Below, piece by piece: positions 58,383-64,000 of a stretch of 64,000 bases of DNA (positions are counted from its first letter, which is position 1; every line of letters starts with the position of its first letter). The translations under genes and the position numbers were made by a program. Source of the stretch: Agromyces ramosus (lineage in GTDB: Bacteria; Actinomycetota; Actinomycetes; Actinomycetales; Microbacteriaceae); the NCBI RefSeq assembly GCF_030817175.1, contig NZ_JAUSYY010000001.1:3472001-3536000 (forward strand), read 5' to 3'. The notes beneath the pieces are model-generated. The model was given only the letters and a program-made list of their open reading frames with translations. It did no database searches and was not told the origin of the DNA.

Positions 58383-59145
58383 CACCGTCTTCCAGGCGGC
58401 GCGGCGCCTCGACGAGGCGCTCGCGGGTCGAGTCGTCACCCGTTCGGACTTCCGGGTGCCCTCGATCGCCACCGTCGACCTCGCCGGCGAGACCGTGCAC
58501 TCGGTCGGCAGTCGCGGCAAGCACCTCCTGATGCGCATCGGCGACCAGGTCGTGCACTCGCATCTCAAGATGGAGGGCGAATGGCACGTCCACCGGCCCG
58601 GCGAGCGCTGGCGGCGTCCCGGATTCCAGGCGCGGGTCGTCATCGAGGTGCCGGATGCCGCCGCCGTCGGCTTCGACCTCGGCGTGCTCGAGATCTTCCC
58701 CGCCACTGAAGAGCACGACCGAATGGCCTACCTCGGCCCAGACCTGCTCGGCGACGACTGGAACCCGGCCGAGGCCGTGCGCCGTCTCGCGGCGCATCCC
58801 GAGGCGCCCGTCGCCGTGGCGCTCGGCGAGCAGCGCAACCTCGCGGGCCTCGGCAACGTCTACGTCAACGAACTGTGCTTCCTCCGAGGCATCCGACCCA
58901 CGCGGCCGGTCGGCGACGTGGAGCTCGTGCCGCTCGTCGACCTGGCGAGCCGGGTCATCCGTGCGAACCGAGACCGCTTCTCTCGCACGACGACCGGCGA
59001 CATGCGTCGAGGCCGGCAGCTCTGGGTCTACTCGCGTGGCGGTGAGCCGTGCCGGCGTTGCGGCACGCCGATCGAGCACGGTCGCCTCGGACGGAACGAC
59101 CTCGAGCTCAGGGACACGTGGTGGTGCCCGAACTGCCAGCGGTAG
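58369..59145 (+). CDS. nei: Fpg/Nei-family DNA glycosylase (Nei2-type)
   Basis: A 258-residue bifunctional DNA glycosylase/AP lyase. After removal of Met the catalytic Pro-Glu pair leads the protein (PEGDTVFQAARR, the Nei rather than Fpg form). It has the H2TH helix region GEQRNLAGLGNVYVNELCFLRG and a C-terminal zinc finger, CRRCG…CPNCQR. It removes oxidised bases. Its ATG lies inside lhr (14-bp overlap), so helicase and glycosylase are made together; the mycobacterial lhr and nei2 genes are also adjacent. The DUF1844 gene converges 33 bp away. Confidence 0.93.
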   Translation: MPEGDTVFQAARRLDEALAGRVVTRSDFRVPSIATVDLAGETVHSVGSRGKHLLMRIGDQVVHSHLKMEGEWHVHRPGERWRRPGFQARVVIEVPDAAAVGFDLGVLEIFPATEEHDRMAYLGPDLLGDDWNPAEAVRRLAAHPEAPVAVALGEQRNLAGLGNVYVNELCFLRGIRPTRPVGDVELVPLVDLASRVIRANRDRFSRTTTGDMRRGRQLWVYSRGGEPCRRCGTPIEHGRLGRNDLELRDTWWCPNCQR

Positions 59146-59178
59146 CCGGGCGCGCAAGATCGGCTCGACCGGCAATGC

Positions 59179-59559
59179 TCAGGTGACCGGTCCGGTCCAC
59201 TTCTCGCCTGGACCCTGGCCGATGGCATCGGGAATGGACGAGGCCTCCCGGAACGCCAGCTGCAGCGAGCGGAGCCCGTCGCGCAGCGAGCGTGCGTGCA
59301 TGTCGCTGATCTCGGGCGCGCCGGCGGTGATGAGCCCGGCGAGGGCGTTGATGAGCTTGCGCGCCTCGTCGAGGTCGATCTGCCCGTCGGGGTCGTCGGC
59401 GAGCCCGACCTTCACGGCGGCGGCGCTCATGAGATGCACGGCGGCAGTGGTGATGATCTCGACCGCGGGGACCTCGGCGATGTCCCTGGTCGCCTCGTCG
59501 ACGGCCTCGTGAGTGTCGTGGGCGGGCATGGACTCGTCTGAACTGTTGCTCACAGACAT
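59179..59559 (-). CDS. DUF1844 protein
   Basis: A 126-residue protein of the DUF1844 family, commonly found beside infC in actinobacteria. An acidic N-terminus (about 1–30) is followed by helices VEIITTAAVHLMSAAAVKVGL, the DLDEARKLINALAGLI segment and LRDGLRSLQLAFREAS. Function unknown. It diverges from infC. On the minus strand a TAGTCT hexamer lies 8 nt upstream of the ATG with AGAGG between, so it too may have a very short leader. Confidence 0.82.
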   Translation of the reverse strand: MSVSNSSDESMPAHDTHEAVDEATRDIAEVPAVEIITTAAVHLMSAAAVKVGLADDPDGQIDLDEARKLINALAGLITAGAPEISDMHARSLRDGLRSLQLAFREASSIPDAIGQGPGEKWTGPVT

Positions 59560-59814
59560 CCTCTGTTAGACTACTGCGGGCCCAGGGCCAGTCCCTGGTA
59601 CGAAAGTGGAGATTCTCCCACCCGCGCATACCGCTTCATCAAGGTTACCGGGTCGATTGCACTCCGCTTCCGCGTCGCAAGGCACGGAAGTAGACAGGGT
59701 GCCGCAGTGCTACACGGTGTGATTCCGTGCGAGCATGCGTGGATCTTCCGCTCTCGTCGACGAGCGGCATCCGCCTCCCGTCGAGCGAAACAGCTTGAGT
59801 AGAGGAGTACACGC
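59560..59814 (+). ncRNA. Long structured 5' leader of the infC–rpmI–rplT operon
   Basis: About 240 nt separate a candidate promoter (-10 TAGACT, 59567–59572) from the infC start. CCAGGG (59582–59587) pairs with CCCTGG (59593–59598), and GTGG (59606–59609) with CCAC (59618–59621), and other pairings are possible. In other bacteria such leaders mediate L20 or IF-3 feedback. I recognise no named Rfam class by eye. Confidence 0.5.
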
Positions 59815-60435
59815 ATCAGCGATCCCCGTACAAACGACCGTATCCGCGTTCCCGAGGTCCGCCTCGTGGGCCCTGGCGGAGAGCAGGTCGGCGTCGTGAA
59901 GATCGAGGTGGCCCTGCGGCTCGCGCAGGAGGCCGATCTCGATCTCGTCGAGGTCGCACCCAACTCCAAGCCGCCGGTCGCCAAGATCATGGACTACGGC
60001 AAGTACAAGTACGAGGCTGCGCAGAAGGCGAAAGAGGCCCGGCGCAACCAGGCGAACACGATCCTCAAAGAGGTTCGGTTCCGTCTCAAGATCGACAAGC
60101 ACGACTACGAGACCAAGATGAAGCGCGCCATCGGCTTCCTGAAGGCCGGCGACAAGGTCAAGGCGATGATCCTGTTCCGCGGGCGCGAGCAGTCGCGCCC
60201 CGAGATGGGCGTGCGCCTCCTGCAGCGCTTCGCGGAAGACGTGGTGGAGTTCGGCACCGTCGAGCACAACCCCACCATCGACGGCCGCAACATGGTCATG
60301 GTCATCGCGCCCCACAAGAACAAGTCCGAGGCCAAGGCCGAGGCGAATGCACAGCGTGCTGCGGCGAAGGCCCGGCCGGCGGCAGATGCCGCGGCCGAGC
60401 CCGAGACGCAGACGGCCGAAGCCACCGAGGCATAG
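59815..60435 (+). CDS. infC: Translation initiation factor IF-3, starting at an ATC codon
   Basis: A 206-residue IF-3. The N-domain begins with [22 protein letters not shown], exactly where IF-3 proteins start, and there is no ATG or GTG at that point: the codon is ATC at 59815–59817, with AGAGGAG (59801–59807) 7 nt upstream. Starting at the first in-frame ATG or GTG would delete conserved sequence. IF-3 rejects non-standard start codons, so an ATC/ATT start lets it limit its own synthesis, as known for E. coli infC (ATT). The linker and C-domain ([21 protein letters not shown]) are normal; the last about 35 residues are an Ala/Glu-rich tail. Confidence 0.95.
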   Translation: MSDPRTNDRIRVPEVRLVGPGGEQVGVVKIEVALRLAQEADLDLVEVAPNSKPPVAKIMDYGKYKYEAAQKAKEARRNQANTILKEVRFRLKIDKHDYETKMKRAIGFLKAGDKVKAMILFRGREQSRPEMGVRLLQRFAEDVVEFGTVEHNPTIDGRNMVMVIAPHKNKSEAKAEANAQRAAAKARPAADAAAEPETQTAEATEA

Positions 60436-60450
60436 GCCAAACACCCCCGT

Positions 60451-60466
60451 CCGCCACTCGTGGCGG
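60451..60466 (+). other. Small hairpin in the infC–rpmI spacer
   Basis: CCGCCA (60451–60456) pairs with TGGCGG (60461–60466) around CTCG, followed by the rpmI Shine-Dalgarno (AAGGAG, 60474–60479). It may adjust the ratio of IF-3 to L35 or mark an RNA processing site. Confidence 0.4.
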
Positions 60467-60488
60467 CAGAACCAAGGAGAAACACGAG

Positions 60489-60683
60489 ATGCCGAAGCAG
60501 AAGACCCACTCCGGGTCCAAGAAGCGCTTCAAGATCACCGGCAGCGGCAAGATCAAGAAGCAGCAGGCCGGTATGCGCCACAACCTCGAGGTCAAGGCCT
60601 CGAAGCGCAAGGCCCGACTGAACCAGGACAAGGTCGTGTCGGCTCCCGACGCCAAGGTCATCAAGAAGCTTCTCGGCCGCTGA
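60489..60683 (+). CDS. rpmI: 50S ribosomal protein L35
   Basis: A 64-residue basic protein. It begins [21 protein letters not shown] and ends VIKKLLGR, matching L35 over its full length. It lies between infC and rplT, as in nearly all bacteria. L35 binds 23S rRNA in the large subunit. Confidence 0.97.
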   Translation: MPKQKTHSGSKKRFKITGSGKIKKQQAGMRHNLEVKASKRKARLNQDKVVSAPDAKVIKKLLGR

Positions 60684-60711
60684 GCCGTCGGATTAAGGAA
60701 GAAACAGAGTC

Positions 60712-61095
60712 ATGGCAAGAGTGAAGAGGGCGGTCAACGCCCACAAGAAGCGCCGGGTCATTCTCGAGCGCGCCGAAGGTTACCGCGGACAGCGGTCGCG
60801 CCTGTACCGCAAGGCGAAGGAGCAGGTCACCCACTCCCTCGTCTACTCGTACCGTGACCGTCGCCAGAAGAAGGGCGACTTCCGTCGCCTCTGGATCCAG
60901 CGAATCAACGCTGCGTCGCGTGCCAACGGCCTCACGTACAACCGCCTGATCCAGGGCCTCGGCCTTGCCGGCATCGAGGTCGACCGTCGCATCCTCGCCG
61001 AGCTCGCGGTTCACGAGCCGGCGACGTTCGCGGCGCTCGTCGAGTCCGCCAAGCAGGCGCTCCCGGCCGACACGTCGGCCCCGAAGACCGCGTAA
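60712..61095 (+). CDS. rplT: 50S ribosomal protein L20
   Basis: A 127-residue L20. It begins [18 protein letters not shown], followed by [21 protein letters not shown] and [25 protein letters not shown]. The basic N-terminal helix threads into 23S rRNA during assembly. It is the last gene of the operon and is followed by a strong terminator. L20 is the usual feedback regulator of this operon in other bacteria. Confidence 0.97.
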   Translation: MARVKRAVNAHKKRRVILERAEGYRGQRSRLYRKAKEQVTHSLVYSYRDRRQKKGDFRRLWIQRINAASRANGLTYNRLIQGLGLAGIEVDRRILAELAVHEPATFAALVESAKQALPADTSAPKTA

Positions 61096-61110
61096 GCGAC
61101 TTCAGCTTCG

Positions 61111-61156
61111 AACGGCCCGGCACTCTCTGCGTGAAAGCAGGGCGTGCCGGGCCGTT
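61111..61156 (+). terminator. Strong intrinsic terminator after rplT
   Basis: AACGGCCCGGCAC (61111–61123) pairs perfectly over 13 bp with GTGCCGGGCCGTT (61144–61156). The loop holds an inner CTGC/GCAG stem and TTTCCTGTTC follows. It is the best intrinsic terminator in the window. Confidence 0.9.
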
Positions 61157-61246
61157 TCCTGTTCCCGGCCGCGCCGCGGCCCGCGGCCTGAGCGACGACA
61201 GCCCGACCGATGCCAGACTGGTCGGGGTCGACGACAGGAGCAGCAG

Positions 61247-62635
61247 ATGGGTGTGGAGAGCGCCGACGTGTACGACGTCGCCGTGATCGGGGCAGGACCG
61301 GCGGGAACCGCGGCAGCGTTGCGGGCGGCCGAGCTGGGCGCACGGGTCGTCGTCCTCGAGGCCGACCGCACGGGCGGGACCTGCGTCAACTCCGGGTGCG
61401 TCCCGACGCGCGTGCTCGCGAAGACCGCCCGCCTGATGCGGGAGGTCCGCACGGCCGACGAGTACGGCATCACGGTCAGCCGGCAGCGCATCGACTGGCC
61501 GTCGACCGTCGCGCGGGTCCGAGCCACCGTCGACCGGGTCCGATCCATCAAGCGCGAGGCTGAGCGATTCGCCGAGGCCGGCATCGATCTCCTGCTCGAG
61601 GGCCGGGCCCGGTTCTCCGGTGAGCACACCCTCGTGCTCGAGAGCGGCCGTCACGTCGAAGCGGCGACGGTCATCATCTGCGTCGGCGGGCATTCGCGGC
61701 GCCTTCCCGTCCCCGGCGCCGAACTCGCCACCGTCCCCGACGAGGTGCTCGACCTGCCGCACCTGCCCGAGCGGGTCGCGGTGATCGGCGCAGGCAACAC
61801 CGGCGCGCAGCTGGCGACGGTCTTCGATTCCTTCGGGTCGGAGGTGACGTTGCTGGATGTCGCGCCGCGGGTGCTCATGGCGTCCGATCCGTCCATCTCC
61901 CAGGCCGTCGCCGCGGCATTCGCGGAGGACGGCATCGGGGTGCACGTCGGCATCGACGGCGTCGACTCGCTCCGGTCGGTCGATCACGGCATCGAGCTCG
62001 GCTGGCGCGCGAACGGGGCATCCGTCGCCCGCTCCTTCGACGCCGTGGTGATGGCCACCGGGTGGCCGGCCGCGACCGACGACCTCGGACTCGAGACCAC
62101 CGGCGTGCGGGTCGAGCGGTCGTCGATCGTCGTCGACCAGTACTTCCGTACCTCGGTCTCCCACATCTTCGCGGTCGGTGACGCGAACGGCCACGACATG
62201 CTGGTGCAGGCCGCGCACTTCGAGGGCGAGGCCGCGGCCGAGAATGCAGTGCTCGGTGCCAACCGCCGGACGCCCCACCACCTCCTTCCGGCCGGCGGGT
62301 TCACCGACCCCGATTACGCGGGGGTCGGCTTGGCTGAACCCGAGGCCCGCGCCCGGGACCCGCACTGCGTCGTCGGTCGCGTCGACTACTCCGAGCTCGA
62401 GCGCGCCGTCATCGACGATCGCGAACGCGGCTTCCTGCTCCTCATCGCCGATCGACGGCGGGAGCTCATCCTCGGGGCGCACGCGGTCGGCGAGAACGCC
62501 GTGGAGGTCATCCAGTCGGTGACCACCGCGATGGCGGCCGGTGTGGATGTCGCGACCCTCGCCAGCGTCAAGTTCGCGTACCCGACCTACAGCGCCCTGA
62601 TCGGCCTCGCGGCGCGGAAGCTCCTCGCCGCGTAG
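61247..62635 (+). CDS. FAD/NAD-dependent pyridine nucleotide-disulfide oxidoreductase
   Basis: A 462-residue flavoprotein disulfide reductase. It has the FAD loop VIGAGPAGTAAAL, the redox-active disulfide C46–C51 (GTCVNSGC), the NAD(P) loop VAVIGAGNTGAQLA and the second FAD motif HIFAVGDANG. The C-terminal interface domain ends YPTYSALIGLAARKLL and lacks the HxxxxE pair of true dihydrolipoamide dehydrogenases: the region reads KFAYPTYS, with no catalytic His. It is therefore related to LPD, mercuric and mycothione reductases, but the substrate is unclear. AGGAG (61236–61240) is well placed for ATG 61247. Confidence 0.87.
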   Translation: MGVESADVYDVAVIGAGPAGTAAALRAAELGARVVVLEADRTGGTCVNSGCVPTRVLAKTARLMREVRTADEYGITVSRQRIDWPSTVARVRATVDRVRSIKREAERFAEAGIDLLLEGRARFSGEHTLVLESGRHVEAATVIICVGGHSRRLPVPGAELATVPDEVLDLPHLPERVAVIGAGNTGAQLATVFDSFGSEVTLLDVAPRVLMASDPSISQAVAAAFAEDGIGVHVGIDGVDSLRSVDHGIELGWRANGASVARSFDAVVMATGWPAATDDLGLETTGVRVERSSIVVDQYFRTSVSHIFAVGDANGHDMLVQAAHFEGEAAAENAVLGANRRTPHHLLPAGGFTDPDYAGVGLAEPEARARDPHCVVGRVDYSELERAVIDDRERGFLLLIADRRRELILGAHAVGENAVEVIQSVTTAMAAGVDVATLASVKFAYPTYSALIGLAARKLLAA

Positions 62636-62675
62636 CAAGCCGGGCCGGCCCGGACGGCACCCATAGACTGGCCGC

Positions 62676-63488
62676 ATGCTCGAGAACCCCAGGTCCCCGC
62701 GCGTGCGCGCCGTCGCCAAGCTCGCGAAGAAGGCGGCACGTGCCGAGAGCGGCCTCTTCCTGCTCGAGGGCCCGCAGGCCGTCGCCGAGGCGCTGCGGTT
62801 CCGTCCCGATCTCGTCGTCGAGCTGTATGGGACCCCGAGCGCGTTCGACCGCCACCCCGATATCGCCGAGGCGGCCGACCAGGCCGATGTCGATGTGGAG
62901 TTCGTCACCGAAGAGGTGCTCGACTCGATGGCCGACACCGTCACCCCCCAGGGCTTCGTCGCGGTCTGCAACCAGTTCCCGACCGCGCTGAAGGACATCT
63001 TCGCCGCCCGACCCCGCCTGGTCGCGATCCTCGAAGAGGTGCGCGACCCCGGCAACGCCGGCACCATCGTCAGGGCAGCGGATGCCGCGGGCGCCGACGC
63101 CGTCATCTTCTCGGGCCGCACCGTCGACCTCTACAACCCCAAGGTCGTCCGGTCGTCGACGGGCTCGATCTTCCACCTCCCGGTCGCGGTCGGCGCAGGC
63201 CTCGACAACGTGCTGGAGCGCGCCCGCGCGGCCGGCCTGACCGTGCTCGGTGCCGACGTCAAGGGCGAAGATCTCCTCGCCGCCCGCAACGACGGCGTGC
63301 TCGCGCAGCCGACGGCGTGGCTCTTCGGCAACGAGGCCCACGGACTCGACGACGAGCAGCTCGCGCTCACCGATCGGGTCGTCACCGTGCCCATCTACGG
63401 GCATGCGGAGTCGATGAACCTCGCCACTGCGGCATCCGTCTGCCTGTATGAGAGCGCCTTCGCGCAGCGCAGCACGGATCACGAATAG
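62676..63488 (+). CDS. TrmH/SpoU-family RNA methyltransferase
   Basis: A 270-residue SPOUT methyltransferase. An N-terminal L30e-like substrate-binding part (residues 1 to about 100, LLEGPQAVAEAL) is followed by the knotted catalytic domain: [28 protein letters not shown] (motif 1), LFGNEAHGLDDEQL (motif 2) and IPIYGHAESMNLATAASVCLYE-like motif 3 (here VPIYGHAESMNLATAA). It 2'-O-methylates rRNA or tRNA. TAGACT (62664–62669) lies 6 nt before the ATG, indicating a leaderless mRNA. Its usual place is between rplT and pheS. Confidence 0.92.
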   Translation: MLENPRSPRVRAVAKLAKKAARAESGLFLLEGPQAVAEALRFRPDLVVELYGTPSAFDRHPDIAEAADQADVDVEFVTEEVLDSMADTVTPQGFVAVCNQFPTALKDIFAARPRLVAILEEVRDPGNAGTIVRAADAAGADAVIFSGRTVDLYNPKVVRSSTGSIFHLPVAVGAGLDNVLERARAAGLTVLGADVKGEDLLAARNDGVLAQPTAWLFGNEAHGLDDEQLALTDRVVTVPIYGHAESMNLATAASVCLYESAFAQRSTDHE

Positions 63489-63544
63489 GTAACCACCGCG
63501 CCGTCCCTTGGCGCATCGCCGCTCGGAGCCCTAGTTTTGGGGGT

Positions 63545-64000
63545 ATGGAGCCAACCCAGCAGGCGCCCGCGACGTCGAACATCTCGGTGCGTCGCGGCGA
63601 ACCCCTCGTGGTCGTCGACCACGTCGAGAAGCACTTCGGCGAACTGCACGTGCTGAACGACATCAACACCGTCGTCAATCGCGGCGAAGTGGTCGTCGTC
63701 ATCGGTCCGAGCGGCTCGGGCAAGTCGACGCTCTGCCGGGCCATCAACCGGCTCGAGACCATCGACTCCGGTTCGATCACGATCGATGGCCAGAAGCTCC
63801 CCGATGAAGGTGCCGAGCTCGCGAAGCTCCGAGCCGACGTCGGCATGGTCTTCCAGTCGTTCAACCTCTTCGCCCACAAGACGGTGCTCGAGAACGTCAC
63901 CCTCGCACCCATCAGGGTGAAGAAGATGTCGCGCAAGGCCGCCGATGCGAGGGCGATGGAGATCCTCGAACGCGTCGGTGTCGCGAACCAGGCGAACAAG
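63545..64000 (+). CDS. Polar amino-acid ABC transporter ATP-binding protein (partial at right edge)
   Basis: The first 152 residues are present and the gene runs off the window. Walker A is GPSGSGKSTL and the Q-loop GMVFQSFNLFAHKTVLENV is typical of glutamate/glutamine-type (GluA/GlnQ) importer ATPases. The signature motif and Walker B lie beyond the edge. A TAGTTT hexamer (63532–63537) stands 7 nt before ATG 63545, again leaderless in appearance. The permease and binding-protein genes would be expected next. Confidence 0.9.
   Translation, partial: MEPTQQAPATSNISVRRGEPLVVVDHVEKHFGELHVLNDINTVVNRGEVVVVIGPSGSGKSTLCRAINRLETIDSGSITIDGQKLPDEGAELAKLRADVGMVFQSFNLFAHKTVLENVTLAPIRVKKMSRKAADARAMEILERVGVANQANK

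Noticed and set aside
53265..58706. Very long open frame (over 1800 codons) on the minus strand across lhr
   Set aside because: It is the antisense shadow of lhr caused by high GC; composition is Arg/Glu/His-rich and no domain is recognisable.

Overview
The window is high-GC, gene-dense chromosomal DNA from an actinobacterium. I infer Microbacteriaceae (Agromyces/Microbacterium-like). The reasons are strong G/C bias at third codon positions, actinobacterial gene neighbourhoods (clgR–DUF3046–recA–recX–miaB–miaA–dapF–hflX–lexA and a bkd–mcc–citE leucine cluster), many apparently leaderless starts, and a very frequent octamer GGCATCCG/CGGATGCC. No rRNA, tRNA, CRISPR array, insertion sequence or prophage was seen. 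Both ends cut genes: an E1-beta subunit at the left and an amino-acid ABC ATPase at the right.

Region 1 (1–14.8 kb) is branched-chain/leucine catabolism. It holds a 2-oxoacid dehydrogenase E1-beta/E2 pair, a pterin dehydratase, a GNAT protein and a TetR repressor divergent from the methylcrotonyl-CoA carboxylase beta subunit. A metallo-beta-lactamase/TetR divergent pair follows, then ETF beta/alpha with a cytochrome b-type membrane protein, and finally carboxylase alpha, acyl-CoA dehydrogenase, a MaoC hydratase and a CitE-like lyase. Together these can take a branched acyl-CoA (isovaleryl-CoA) to acetyl-CoA and acetoacetate and pass the electrons to the membrane. Three promoters here (3373, 6508, 10038) share the layout TTGYCA-N17-TARCAT with a 16-bp palindrome (consensus GTTAGYG-NN-CGCTAAC) just downstream, and two of them carry a second palindrome over the -10. 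This is a local regulon, most simply controlled by the TetR at 2750–3379.

Region 2 (14.8–29.7 kb) is mixed housekeeping: a tetR-ABC exporter operon, an aldo/keto reductase, an M16 peptidase, a histidine phosphatase, dapB, a thioredoxin/DUF4395/OsmC/TIGR01777 minus-strand cluster, thyA-folA, dapA, RNase J and a GNAT gene with an apparent C-terminal frameshift.

Region 3 (29.7–48.2 kb) is genome maintenance and SOS: ftsK, pgsA, cinA, clgR, DUF3046, recA, recX, miaB, miaA, dapF, an rRNA-methyltransferase-like gene, hflX, metF-metE, a hydrolase, lexA and a divergent LysM gene. LexA-type boxes sit at recA, lexA and the LysM gene.

Region 4 (48.2–64 kb) has hisC-hisB-hisH-hisA, an SseB-like gene, a PLP decarboxylase, lhr-nei, a DUF1844 gene, infC-rpmI-rplT (infC starts at ATC after a long leader) ending in a strong terminator, a flavin disulfide oxidoreductase, a TrmH-family methyltransferase and the truncated ABC ATPase.
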